A stretch of DNA of 64,000 bases from JAAZKV01 sp041659525 (GCA_041659525.1 JBAZYC010000001.1:124001-188000), one strand, 5' to 3'; shown: positions 51,596-60,502, counted from the stretch's first letter. Numbers and translations are program-made. The notes: a model not told the origin generated them from the letters alone.

Positions 51596-52837
51596 TTAAC
51601 ACATTACTTTTGTTTTAATTGCGTTAATATCACTTAACTTAATTGTTTCTTGTTTTCCTTCCTCAATATCTTTAATTGTAATTGTCTGGTCTTTGAGTTC
51701 GTTTTCCCCAATTAGTCCAACGTACTTGTATCCTTTCTTTTGAGCAAACTCAATGTTCTTTGAAAGATTTTTCTTAGAAAGATCTACTTCTACAAAAATT
51801 CCTTTTTCTCGTAAAGTATTTGCAATCCCAAATAATTCATTTCCAGCAAGTCCAATTCCAAATAAGAATATTCCTTCCATTCTTATTTTGAAATTATTTT
51901 CTTTTAAGTAATCAAATATTCTGCTTACCCCTAGCCCAATTCCAACAGCAGGAGTGGCTTGTCCGCCATAAGTTGAAATGAGTTTGTCAAATCTTCCTCC
52001 CCCACCAACAGAAGGACCATTATCTAATTTTACTTCAAAAACTATTCCTGTGTAATATTCAAATCCGCGCGCAAGTCTAGCGTCAAATTCAACAAAATCA
52101 AGTTTGCTTTCTTTACATAGTCTCAAAAATTCTTTTATTTCTTTTACTCCTTCGCTTTCAACCCCCACTATTTTTTGTATTTGTTCTAGTGAATTCATTT
52201 CGATTAAATCAACTACACTTGAATCTATTCCTTTTTCATCCATCATTGCTTTAATTTCGCGCTTCTCCATTTTGTCGAGTTTATCTAGTGCTCTCATTGC
52301 TTCTATTTCTTTTCCCAGAGCAAATTTTGAAAGTAGTTCTTGAAGTAATTTTCTTGAATTAAAAATTACTTTTGGTTTTAAATTTAAAGTAGAAAAACAG
52401 TCTTTTACAAGAAGCATTATTTCAAGTTCTGCTTCTATTCCAGCCACTCCAAGTATATCAGCATCAGCTTGGTAGAATGCTCTGTATCTTTTTGCCTGTG
52501 GTCTGTCATAGCGATAAACTTCTCCGATTTGATATCTTTTGAAAGGCATTTTTAGTTGAGTAGTTGCAGCTACTCTTGCAAGCGAAGCAGTGAATTCAAA
52601 ACGTAATGCAAGTTCTCTATCTGATTTGTCTTTGAAATAATATATTTCTTCTTTAATTGCTTCTCCAGCTGCGCCCTTGATTTTAAATAATTCAAAGTTC
52701 TCCACTGCAGGAGTATAAAGTGGTAAGTATCCGTATGAAGCAAATACTTTTCTAAATTGGCTTTCAATGGTTTCTTGGATTAACGCATCCGAACCGACTA
52801 GGTCTCTCATTCCGCGTACTGTTTGAAGTTCCATCAA
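51596..52837 (-). CDS. hisS: Histidyl-tRNA synthetase
   Basis: Charges tRNA-His. 413 residues. RGMRDLVGSDALIQETIESQ opens the class II catalytic core; IGEVYRYDRPQAKRYRAFYQ is motif 2, LARGFEYYTGIVFEV the histidine-specific block and TPAVGIGLGVSRIFDYL motif 3. The C-terminal 90 residues are the anticodon-binding domain (IFLFGIGLAGNELFGIANTL). Starts at ATG 52837, 53 bases after the 3' end of tRNA-His on the same strand, and its end abuts the hisG leader frame, so tRNA, synthetase and synthesis genes may share one transcript. A HisZ-type additional role is possible but unproven. Confidence 0.95.
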   Translation of the reverse strand: MMELQTVRGMRDLVGSDALIQETIESQFRKVFASYGYLPLYTPAVENFELFKIKGAAGEAIKEEIYYFKDKSDRELALRFEFTASLARVAATTQLKMPFKRYQIGEVYRYDRPQAKRYRAFYQADADILGVAGIEAELEIMLLVKDCFSTLNLKPKVIFNSRKLLQELLSKFALGKEIEAMRALDKLDKMEKREIKAMMDEKGIDSSVVDLIEMNSLEQIQKIVGVESEGVKEIKEFLRLCKESKLDFVEFDARLARGFEYYTGIVFEVKLDNGPSVGGGGRFDKLISTYGGQATPAVGIGLGVSRIFDYLKENNFKIRMEGIFLFGIGLAGNELFGIANTLREKGIFVEVDLSKKNLSKNIEFAQKKGYKYVGLIGENELKDQTITIKDIEEGKQETIKLSDINAIKTKVMC

Positions 52838-52889
52838 AACGCCTCCAGAAACATATTTTTTTCTTTTTGGAAAAAGAAAAAAGATGAAA

Positions 52890-52962
52890 GGTCCGGATCG
52901 AGATTTGCACTCGAGTCAGAAGCTCCACAGGCTCCTATGCTAACTGCTGCACCACCCAGACC
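52890..52962 (-). tRNA. tRNA-His (GTG)
   Basis: Cloverleaf with the extra 5' G (position -1) and C73 that mark tRNA-His: acceptor GTCTGGG/TCCGGAC plus G-1/C73, D-stem GTGC/GCAT, anticodon stem GGAGC/GCTTC with loop CTGTGGA (anticodon GTG), T-stem TCGAG/CTCGA with loop TGCAAAT. The T-loop has G at position 55, an uncommon change. No CCA is encoded. It lies just upstream of hisS on the same strand. Confidence 0.9.
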
Positions 52963-53192
52963 AGATGAATTATTTAGTCCTTCGGCAAGTTTAAAATAAT
53001 TGCTTTTTGGACTAGTGCTTACGCTAAAAATTTGACATTCGGAATCAGAGATGAATATACTCACTTTTAGCGTTCATAACTAATTATCCTCTCCTTTTCT
53101 TTTTAAAACTAGCGTTTGTCCAAGAAACTGAGTTTCTTTCTCGAAATTCTAAATTTCAATCCAAGAAACTGAATTTATATTGATTAAATTAA

Positions 53193-53609
53193 CTATTCAA
53201 CAGTAGATTTATTCTGAGAATTATTTTTTTCTTCTTTCATTAATTCTAAAAGCCATTTAATCCCTTCTTCATTAGTAGTAAAAACTTTTATTGGAAAAGG
53301 TTCTTTTTTTAGATTAACTAAAAAACTTGCTCCAATCGCAACAACCGGACTTGACATCGAAACAATTACTGCCGAAGCTTTGGTATAATGTTCAGTAAGA
53401 GGAGAAGTTAATTCTTTTAATGCACCTAAATCAAAATAACTTATTTTAGTAATATCAAGAAGCAAATATTTTTGAGCTCCTTTTGAAAATTTAAGTGCGA
53501 ATTGAAGATACCTTCTTGCATCATCCCCATTAAACTCAAATCTTTCTTTAAAGATAACGTGCATGATCCCATATTCATCATCAGTCATCATTACTAAGTC
53601 GTCTTCCAT
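53193..53609 (-). CDS. STAS/SpoIIAA-like protein
   Basis: About 138 residues starting MEDDLVMMTDDEY. KYLLLDITKISYFDLGALKE with SSPVVAIGASFLVNLKKEPF and VFTTNEEGIKWLLELM is the pattern of small STAS-type proteins (strand-helix with a small-residue helix in the middle) seen in bacteria and archaea without a fixed role; anti-sigma-like regulation is known for the fold. No kinase partner is nearby. The C-terminus is polar and Asn-rich. Confidence 0.65.
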   Translation of the reverse strand: MEDDLVMMTDDEYGIMHVIFKERFEFNGDDARRYLQFALKFSKGAQKYLLLDITKISYFDLGALKELTSPLTEHYTKASAVIVSMSSPVVAIGASFLVNLKKEPFPIKVFTTNEEGIKWLLELMKEEKNNSQNKSTVE

Positions 53610-53716
53610 TGGTTCAAGCATGAAAAAATAACTACAAATCTGATTAAAAATTACACTATCTGTAATTTTAATCCTCTTTCAACATTTAAAATACTTAATG
53701 AGTAAAAAGTCATTAT

Positions 53717-53863
53717 GCCCTCATAGTATAGTGGATTAGTATGATACCTTGCGGCTGCCCTTTTCTTTCTAAAAGAAAGCAAAGTGCAAGTTGCCCAAAA
53801 GAAAGAATTGGACAATTTAAACAGCAATTAGGTATAGACCAGGGTTCGATTCCCTGTGAGGGC
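53717..53863 (+). tRNA. tRNA-Arg (GCG) with a 75-base anticodon-loop intron
   Basis: Exons: acceptor GCCCTCA/TGAGGGC, D-stem GTAT/GTAT, anticodon stem ATACC/GGTAT, T-stem CAGGG/CCCTG with canonical loop TTCGATT. The intron runs 53755-53829 between positions 37 and 38. A bulge-helix-bulge can be drawn: central helix TTGC/GCAA, three-base bulges GGC and TTA with cuts after the second base, the usual archaeal splice form. Joined loop TTGCGGA, anticodon GCG. The intron contains no gene. Discriminator A73. Confidence 0.85.
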
Positions 53864-53869
53864 ATTAGA

Positions 53870-53947
53870 AGACTTGGGTTCGAATGAACACTGCACAGCA
53901 GTGTGAATTGTCTCAACAACAGTTGAGTACATTCCCTGTGAGGGCAT
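53870..53947 (+). repeat. Second, split copy of the tRNA-Arg 3' half with a hairpin-rich insert
   Basis: AGAC plus GGGTTCGA (from 53870) and ATTCCCTGTGAGGGCAT (53931-53947) repeat the variable loop, T-arm and acceptor 3' end of the tRNA-Arg just upstream; the second piece is identical to 53849-53865. They are parted in the T-loop by about 47 bases (53884-53930) holding two perfect hairpins: ACACTGC/GCAGTGT (53888-53904) and CTCAAC/GTTGAG (53912-53927). No 5' tRNA half accompanies it. Confidence 0.8.
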
Positions 53948-54004
53948 AGTAGAAAATTCTAACCCTGCCAAAAGTAATTTATACCCCAAGTCCAGTATTT
54001 CTAT

Positions 54005-54514
54005 ATGCCTATTCCTAATGCCTCTGTTCTTTCTCAAAAAAGAACTACAAAGAGAACACTTAATCCTACTTTTGTTTACATGAAAACTGTTAAAGGTAAA
54101 GAATTAGCAAGAATGCACTCCAAGGTTTTAACTGAAAAATTTAAAGCCCAAGAGACTGCAATTGACAAAATGAGAAAAAGACAGAAACTTTTGTTGGTAA
54201 ACGTTCAAGAATTTTTAGCAAAGAACAAAAGAATTTCTCCCAAAGAATTAAAAGTTTTGGAAAAAAAGTTTATTACTTTTGAAATGGATCTTGATAAAGT
54301 GTTTAACAGTGAATTAGAGCTTATGCCGTTTGACATAAAATCGGTTGGTCTTTCTTCATCAAAAACCCCTATAAGAATTCATCAATTAAAAAGTATTCTA
54401 ACTGGCGCCCACCAAGAATTAGAAATTCTTGAAAGTGCAGGTCTTGTAAAAAAAGGATTTAGAGAAAGAATTCTTAAAAAAGCAAATATACTGAGAAAGG
54501 CCCCTAAACAATAA
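54005..54514 (+). CDS. Hypothetical protein with coiled-coil segment
   Basis: 169 residues, MPIPNASVLSQKRTTKRT start, basic, mostly helical (KFKAQETAIDKMRKRQKLLL suggests a coiled coil). Not recognised. No signal peptide. It follows the tRNA-Arg locus on the same strand. Confidence 0.5.
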   Translation: MPIPNASVLSQKRTTKRTLNPTFVYMKTVKGKELARMHSKVLTEKFKAQETAIDKMRKRQKLLLVNVQEFLAKNKRISPKELKVLEKKFITFEMDLDKVFNSELELMPFDIKSVGLSSSKTPIRIHQLKSILTGAHQELEILESAGLVKKGFRERILKKANILRKAPKQ

Positions 54515-54569
54515 ATTGCTCAACAAACAAAATCAAATAGGATTAAAAAAACTCTAAGCTTAAGAATTT

Positions 54570-55472
54570 TTATTCCCCAAGTATTATTGTTTCGCTTTCA
54601 GTTATAATTAAACTTTTCTCAACTTGGGTAACAATGTGTCCATTTGTTTCTCTTAGCCCAGCGTAGGAGTGTAAGCACCCTGTTTTCATTAATTCTTTTA
54701 GTCCGATTGTTAATTGGAATTCTTCTAAATTAAGTTTTTGTGCTTCTCTTCTTAACCATCTTTCCGCAAAAGGCATTTTTTCAAATCCTTGAATTATTTT
54801 TAATAAACTTCTTGCAGTAGTATTTCTTACTCCAAAAGTTTTTTCTAAAGAAAATATTTCTACGTTTTGAACTTCATTAACATACCCTTTTCCGCTCGTC
54901 GCGAATGGTTCAATTGCAATTGCCCCTTCTTCAAGTAATTGCCCTGATCCTCCTTTGTGATTTGGAATTGATGGAGAAGCGTGTATGTCATATCTTCCTA
55001 GTCCGTGTCCGCCAAGATTGTAAACAGGATTAAATCCTTTTTCTTTTAAAGTTCTCTCAATCTCTGCTCCAAGTCTTTCAACAGGTTTTCCAAATTTTGC
55101 AACGCTAATTGCATTTTCTAGTGCAAGTGTATTTGCTTCTATTTGCTTTGCGTGTTTATTATCTAAGTTAACCGTAATTGCTCCGTCGCAAATATAGCCT
55201 TCAACCGCAACTCCTACATCTATTTTTAGTACATCACTTTCTTTGAGAGTAATTGTATCATTCCATTTTGGAGTAAAATGTGCTGCTTCTTCGTTTCTGC
55301 TTAAGTTAATTGGAAAAGCAGGAGACGCTCCTTCTTCCTTAATATAATTTTCAACGCTCTCAGCTAGTTCGAATAGATTAGCATCAGCTTTTGCTTTTTT
55401 TTGTGCAAGTTTAATTGCGCTTGACCAAATCACTCCGGCTTTTTTGTGAGCCTTAATTATTTCGCTATCCAT
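54570..55472 (-). CDS. map: Methionine aminopeptidase, type II
   Basis: Removes the first methionine of new proteins. 300 residues, archaeal length. Metal ligands are all present: DVGVAVEGYICDGAIT (two Asp), GGHGLGRYDIHASPSIPNHK (His), GAIAIEPFATSGKGYV (Glu) and the C-terminal QVEKSLIITE (Gln-Glu). HFTPKWNDT and the insert KMPFAERWLRREAQKL are typical of the archaeal/eukaryotic type II form. Convergent with the hypothetical gene at 54005 across a 55-base gap. Confidence 0.94.
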   Translation of the reverse strand: MDSEIIKAHKKAGVIWSSAIKLAQKKAKADANLFELAESVENYIKEEGASPAFPINLSRNEEAAHFTPKWNDTITLKESDVLKIDVGVAVEGYICDGAITVNLDNKHAKQIEANTLALENAISVAKFGKPVERLGAEIERTLKEKGFNPVYNLGGHGLGRYDIHASPSIPNHKGGSGQLLEEGAIAIEPFATSGKGYVNEVQNVEIFSLEKTFGVRNTTARSLLKIIQGFEKMPFAERWLRREAQKLNLEEFQLTIGLKELMKTGCLHSYAGLRETNGHIVTQVEKSLIITESETIILGE

Positions 55473-55540
55473 AAATAAATCACATTTAGTTAAGTATTAA
55501 AATGAATTTTCAAGTTCTTAAACTCAAATTAAATTCAATT

Positions 55541-58162
55541 TTAGCTCCAAGCCCCTAGCCCAGTTTGTTTTCCCCCTTGCAATAGATCTTCTCTTGAGTA
55601 ACCTAGTTCTTGCATTATTTTTATTACTGCGGGAAGTACTTGGTTTTCAATATAGTATTCTGCATCATAGTTTCCTTCTTCAACATATTCTTCAAGTTCT
55701 GCTTTGTCAGAAATACTTGCCTTATCGTTTCCTTTTGTAATAATAAATGAAAGCATTGAACCTACTCCGAGTTCTTTTCCGCGGGCAATTGCTTTCTCCG
55801 CTGCTGCAACATGTGGACCAATTGAATCATAGTCTTTTAATTTTCTTTGCAAGAGTGTCATTATTACTAAATCTTTTTTAGGAACTTTTCCTGCTTTGAG
55901 TTCGGTTAAAACATTTCGAACATATTTAGCCGCTTCTTTTGGATCTCCCTTGCTTAGTACGAGTTCTATTACTTTTTTCTGAGTTTCTTTAGCAGTAATG
56001 CACCAATCTCTCCTTACATATTCAAATCCAACTATTTTTAGATTTCCTTTTTCATCAATGAGCGCATATTTTTTCTTTGCTGCTCCGCCTTCTTTTTTTG
56101 TAACAAATATTCCTCTCTTATAAAATCCATCTATTTCTAGTTCCATTCCTTCAGGAAGTTCTTTGTTTACTTTTTGAGTAAACTCTTCTACTTCCTTTTT
56201 TGTTTTGTCATTCATTTTTAAGAAATTTGAATCAGTATCTCCATAAAGAACTTCAAAACCAGCTTTCTCTGCTTTTTTTATTGTTTCTTGGATGTATCCT
56301 CTTGCAAATGCAGTTACTGCACTTGCGCATTCGCGTGAGTACCATCGGGCTCTTGCATAACCAAGGTATCCATAAACAGAGTTTAGTACAATTTTTAGCG
56401 CCCATTGTTTTGCAAATAATACTTTGTCATCTATTCCTTCTTCTTTTTTCTTTTTCTTGTACTCTGCTTTTAGGGCGAGTCTTTTCTTTAGCATTCTTTC
56501 AAGTATTTCTGGAAACAATCCTCTTTCTTTTGTGCAAAAGTGCGTTCCATCTGGAGAGGTATTTTTTTGTTTGCATTCTTCGTGACTGCAATTAAGTGTT
56601 TCAGGAGAAATATTGTGAGAAATAATTATGCTTGGGTAAAGCGAAGCAAAATCCAGTACTGCTATCCCTTCGTGTAGTCCTGCAACTGGTTCTTTTACAA
56701 ATGCGCCTTTGATTGGATTAGTAGTTCTTTCTTGGATTTGACTTTCTTTTGGTTTATTTGGAGCCACTACTCCGCGCATATGAACTTCTTTCATTAAAAG
56801 ATCTTCAACCATTTGTGAAGTAGTATTCCTTGTAGTTTCGTGCAAAGTTTGGGAGGTTAGTTTTGATACTTCCACAAACATTGGCAAGAATTCTTTTGCA
56901 ATTCTTAGTGCAGTTATTGAATCTTTTAAATTGTAATCCACCACTCTTTCTAATTTCGCTTTGTCTTTTCCTTCCCAAGCTTCATTTATTTCAATCGGAA
57001 AAACTTTTTCCTTGTATTCTCCAAATACTTTTTCTGATACGCTTTCAATATCCATTTTTACTACATTTATCGCCCCAGTTCTTGCGAGTAGCTTTACTAT
57101 TTGGAACGAGTCAATGTGTTGTACTCCAAGTAATCTTACTGCGTTATCTACTCCTCTTCGAACTGTTCTTGGTTCGAATCCATTTACTTTGAATTCTACT
57201 CCAAGTTTTTTTGCTCGTTCGCGTGTGTAAGCAAAATCAAAATTATCTCCATTGTAAGTAACAATAAAACTTGTATCTACTTTGTTTAGTTCTAATGCAG
57301 TTTCGCTAATTAATTCTTTTTCAGAAAGAACTAGCTCAAGTCCAGAAACTTTTTGAGTATTATATGACATTACTCTTTCATAATTTTGCCTGCCAGAACC
57401 TGGACTGCCAGAACCTTGATTATCCTTGTTTTCAATTGCCAAGTCATTTGAAACAACTGACACCATTACAATTGGTTCAAACCCTATTCCAAATTTTTTT
57501 CCAAAATAAGTTTCAAGATCAAATGAAACCGCCGTTCCACAAAAAGGAGCATCAAATACTTTTATTTCCCCAATTACTTTTGCCTTTTCTTTTATCTCCC
57601 CAGTTATTATTTCTTCATCCTCTTCTTCAGTTGGTTTGAATTTATTTTCATTAAAAGTATTTTTCTTTTCATTAAGAGAATTAATTTTTGGGGTTAGTTT
57701 GAAATCTTCTTCACCCAACACTTCATACTCTACCCAGTTTCCTGGTTCAAGTCTCTTATCAAGTAAGTATCTTTTTGCGAATGGCACATCATATTCATAT
57801 TTTTCAAACCCTAGTTCTGATAAATTTTTTCTTGCTTGGACTAAATGAGAGACTTTTTTGAATTCTACTTTTAAAACAGTTTTTTTGTTTACTTCCATCT
57901 TAGTTTCTTTTACACTATTAACTTTGAAGTTCTCTTCTCCCCCAAAAGTATAATTCTTTAATTCCAAAATTATTTTTTCTTCCTCTCCTTTGGCAGCAAG
58001 TACGTATAAATAAGGCCTAAATTCTTTGTCCTTTAACCAATAATGCTTTTTTTCCCCTTTAACAAAAAGTGAGATTATTGATTCCTCATTTTCATCAAAA
58101 TAGGTCACATCAAGGAGTAATCCCTTTTCTAGAGTGTTTTTTATCTCTTTTGTTTTAGGCAT
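55541..58162 (-). CDS. polB: Family B DNA polymerase
   Basis: Replicative DNA polymerase, 873 residues. Exonuclease motifs: DLET (Asp215/Glu217), YNGDNFDFAYTR (about 303) and YNLKDS (411-416). Polymerase motifs: LDFASLYPSI (503-512), the KxxxNSxYGYLGY region (592-602) and YGDTDS (640-645). No intein interrupts them. A Gly/Ser-rich segment QGSGSPGSGRQN (about 249-260) between exonuclease motifs I and II is unusual and is encoded by a 12-base direct repeat. Gene order with map is common-looking but not diagnostic. One gene of the replication machinery, here without PCNA nearby. Confidence 0.97.
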   Translation of the reverse strand: MPKTKEIKNTLEKGLLLDVTYFDENEESIISLFVKGEKKHYWLKDKEFRPYLYVLAAKGEEEKIILELKNYTFGGEENFKVNSVKETKMEVNKKTVLKVEFKKVSHLVQARKNLSELGFEKYEYDVPFAKRYLLDKRLEPGNWVEYEVLGEEDFKLTPKINSLNEKKNTFNENKFKPTEEEDEEIITGEIKEKAKVIGEIKVFDAPFCGTAVSFDLETYFGKKFGIGFEPIVMVSVVSNDLAIENKDNQGSGSPGSGRQNYERVMSYNTQKVSGLELVLSEKELISETALELNKVDTSFIVTYNGDNFDFAYTRERAKKLGVEFKVNGFEPRTVRRGVDNAVRLLGVQHIDSFQIVKLLARTGAINVVKMDIESVSEKVFGEYKEKVFPIEINEAWEGKDKAKLERVVDYNLKDSITALRIAKEFLPMFVEVSKLTSQTLHETTRNTTSQMVEDLLMKEVHMRGVVAPNKPKESQIQERTTNPIKGAFVKEPVAGLHEGIAVLDFASLYPSIIISHNISPETLNCSHEECKQKNTSPDGTHFCTKERGLFPEILERMLKKRLALKAEYKKKKKEEGIDDKVLFAKQWALKIVLNSVYGYLGYARARWYSRECASAVTAFARGYIQETIKKAEKAGFEVLYGDTDSNFLKMNDKTKKEVEEFTQKVNKELPEGMELEIDGFYKRGIFVTKKEGGAAKKKYALIDEKGNLKIVGFEYVRRDWCITAKETQKKVIELVLSKGDPKEAAKYVRNVLTELKAGKVPKKDLVIMTLLQRKLKDYDSIGPHVAAAEKAIARGKELGVGSMLSFIITKGNDKASISDKAELEEYVEEGNYDAEYYIENQVLPAVIKIMQELGYSREDLLQGGKQTGLGAWS
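57390..57416. repeat. 12-base direct repeat inside polB, micro-hairpin type
   Basis: CTGCCAGAACCT occurs at 57390-57401 and 57405-57416, 15 bases apart, so it stays in frame and encodes the GSGSP/GSGRQ piece. CCAGAACCTGG in it can form a four-base stem. It resembles the short hairpin arrays at 30793 and 62171. Confidence 0.6.
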
Positions 58163-58242
58163 ACAATATCTTTTTAAGTATCAAAACCTATTTAATATGA
58201 AGGCAGAATTTGCTGTCTTTTTTAAAAAAATGGTGTATAATA

Positions 58243-58728
58243 GTGCCTCGACCAGATAGATCAAATTTTCAAGGTTCAGCTCCAAGTCCTCAGGGGCAAG
58301 CTCCGATTCAGCAACAACAATCCCAAGGAACTCCAGTTCAAGGAGGAATTAGAGAGGATATTCGTGCACTCAATTCTAGTATTTTGCTTATTACCCAAAA
58401 AATAAAGTATTTGGTCAGAAATGAAAAGATTATAGGAAGTAATTTAGTTGTTTTGAATAAGAAAATTAAAACTCTTGAAGATAAAGTGGTTAATGCCCCT
58501 GCAGCTACGCAAGGAGCAGAAGTTGATAGTAAACAGGTAGAAGCTTTGAAACAAAAAGTTTCTCTTCTTGAAGCCCAAATAGAGGATATGCGTTCAAGGA
58601 GTGCAACTACTGAATCTCTTAAGGAATTAAAGTATGTAATTGATTCAATTAACCCACTTGAATTTGCCACTCTTTCACAAGTACGAGAATTAATTGATAA
58701 TAGATTAAAAGAAAAAGAACTAAAGTAA
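58243..58728 (+). CDS. Coiled-coil protein with Pro/Gln-rich N-terminus
   Basis: About 161 residues, starting at GTG 58243 (MPRPDRSNFQ). Residues 1-40 are Gln/Pro/Gly-rich and disordered; the rest is coiled coil (LNKKIKTLEDKVV, ALKQKVSLLEAQIEDMRSRS) ending with INPLEFATLSQVRELIDNRL. Its layout matches the coiled-coil protein at 60503 on the other side of the HerA-like gene, suggesting a working set. A longer start at 58210 would add a hydrophobic stretch without a clear signal. Function unknown. Confidence 0.55.
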   Translation: MPRPDRSNFQGSAPSPQGQAPIQQQQSQGTPVQGGIREDIRALNSSILLITQKIKYLVRNEKIIGSNLVVLNKKIKTLEDKVVNAPAATQGAEVDSKQVEALKQKVSLLEAQIEDMRSRSATTESLKELKYVIDSINPLEFATLSQVRELIDNRLKEKELK

Positions 58729-58834
58729 GAAACTTTAATTAAAAAATAAAAATAAACTTAAATTAATTAAAAAAATAATTAAAGTAAAAATTAAACCAAA
58801 ATCAAAAAAGTCTTAATTAGTTTAGAAATTTTCT

Positions 58835-60316
58835 TTAAGTTCTAGGGCTTCCACTTAAACTGGGTCTTAAGTTCACTCTGTAACTTCGTTTTCCTTTAAC
58901 CCAAACCGCAATATCTTTCCCTGAAACAATATTTATTTTTGCACTTATTGATTTACTAAGTTCTTCAGGTAATTCTTTTTCAGTAGCTATTATTACCCCT
59001 ATCCCTCTATTTTCAAGTCTACTAAGAGCAGTAGTTGCTTTCTCAGAGTTTTGTTCAAATAATAAATCTGCTTCAGGAAGTATTAGCATACAATTTGTTG
59101 GTTGGGTTTGCACTACACTTTTTGTTAGTTGTCTAATAATAGTGTGCATGAATAATACTTTTTCTTCTTTATTTAAATTTCTTGTATCAATTACTAGTGC
59201 TCTTCCAAGTTTTCCAGGAACTGGTTTAGTTAATTCGTAAGGAGGCAGTTCTGGCCCAAATATTCCTTTGAAAGATTTTTCAATTATTCTTAACATTCTT
59301 TCCGCCCTAAGTTTTTCATAGTCCCCCAAATCCTTTGTTTCAAATACTTTTTGAATTAATTCATCAGGAGTATTCACTCTTGCAGTAAAACTAAATAGCG
59401 ATAAATTCTTTTGGAATTCCAAGTCATCTAGTCCAATTTGTTCAAGAACAAAAATTAAGTCAGTATCTTTTAAAGAAATCTTTATTGTATCTTTAGCATT
59501 AAATTGTCTAAGGGGGAAACCTAATGGTTCAAAATCCACTAATTCATCTTTTAATGAGGCTGAATCATTTGTAGCAATGCTTAATCCATCAAAACAATCT
59601 ATTGAATCAAATACTATTACAGGAATATTTTCAAGTAAAAGATTTTCAGTGAGGATGTAAAGTGAATACTGTAAAGCTGTACCTTGTCCAACAATTTGGG
59701 TTCTCTTGAAACTTTCTATTGGCTCTCTTATTATTTCCCTAGCTTTACTTAAGCCAAGTTGTATCATTGGACCAGTACTTTCAGGATTTATATTCACTTG
59801 ACTTAAATCAATTTTTGATAAATCGTTTGGTTTCTGCCCTGAAATCAAAGATTTAATTGTAAAAGGATCCCCTAATATTGGAGCGTAATCATTTTTTGCA
59901 ACAGTCGAAAGATCTTTTAGTTCAAGTGAAGAAGCTCTTGCAAGATCAACTATAGTAATGGCATTTTCGTCCACTCTTTTTATTGCAATATCAATTTTTC
60001 TTGAAAAATCTTCTTGCTTAAAATCAACATAAAATGGATCAAATGAAAGGAAAAATATTTTTCCAGTCCTATCTCCAATAGTTTTTTCTACCCCAAAACT
60101 TGGTTTTGGTAGTGTTTGAATAAATGATTCCATCGCCCCTTTTGCATAGTAAGCTTTATACCCTTCAATTACTGCACCCACTCTTTTTTCATCACGCTTA
60201 TCAAAAATTAGCACTAAATAAAAGTGTTCAGGGTTCGACACAATCTCTACTTCATGCCCATAAGTGGTGCCTGAAAAGATTGTTTCCCACGGCCCGAAAT
60301 CTAACTTGAAATCCAT
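58835..60316 (-). CDS. HerA/VirB4-like ATPase fold with lost nucleotide-binding motifs
   Basis: 493 residues. The C-terminal half has the strand order of HerA-FtsK-type ATPases: the loop after RTQI reads VGQGTALQYSLYILTENLLL where a P-loop GxTGxGKS is expected; the following IPVIVFDS and LVIDTRNLNKEEKVLFMHTI are as in the family; the Walker B-like strand reads MLILPEADLLFE with Pro in place of Asp. Both nucleotide-binding motifs are therefore degenerate. The N-terminal 200 residues are beta-rich with KDE-type charged turns and no membrane helix. A pseudo-ATPase partner of an active one is likely. Flanked by two coiled-coil genes. Confidence 0.6.
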   Translation of the reverse strand: MDFKLDFGPWETIFSGTTYGHEVEIVSNPEHFYLVLIFDKRDEKRVGAVIEGYKAYYAKGAMESFIQTLPKPSFGVEKTIGDRTGKIFFLSFDPFYVDFKQEDFSRKIDIAIKRVDENAITIVDLARASSLELKDLSTVAKNDYAPILGDPFTIKSLISGQKPNDLSKIDLSQVNINPESTGPMIQLGLSKAREIIREPIESFKRTQIVGQGTALQYSLYILTENLLLENIPVIVFDSIDCFDGLSIATNDSASLKDELVDFEPLGFPLRQFNAKDTIKISLKDTDLIFVLEQIGLDDLEFQKNLSLFSFTARVNTPDELIQKVFETKDLGDYEKLRAERMLRIIEKSFKGIFGPELPPYELTKPVPGKLGRALVIDTRNLNKEEKVLFMHTIIRQLTKSVVQTQPTNCMLILPEADLLFEQNSEKATTALSRLENRGIGVIIATEKELPEELSKSISAKINIVSGKDIAVWVKGKRSYRVNLRPSLSGSPRT

Positions 60317-60502
60317 ACAAAAGCACTTTTATCTATTTAGTCATAATAAGTAGTTTATCCTATTTATGCTTTTCTGAAAAGAAATTTTCATTTTATTTAG
60401 AAGGAAGAAGAGACCCTTTATGGAGAACTAAAAGAACAACAAAACTTTGGCAAAAAGATTAAATACATAAAAAACCTTATTTTGTTACTTTTAGTGAGCC
60501 TT

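Noticed and set aside
52834..53064. Reading frame overlapping tRNA-His
   Set aside because: It is a shadow across the tRNA and its leader, with no start context or homology.
53717..53863. tRNA-Gly or tRNA-Asp reading of this locus
   Set aside because: Other splice points would give other anticodons, but only the 53755-53829 intron gives a proper bulge-helix-bulge and a normal loop (GCG).
57160..57185. tRNA-like GGTTCGAATCC
   Set aside because: Only the T-arm core matches; it lies in polB and there is no acceptor or anticodon stem around it.
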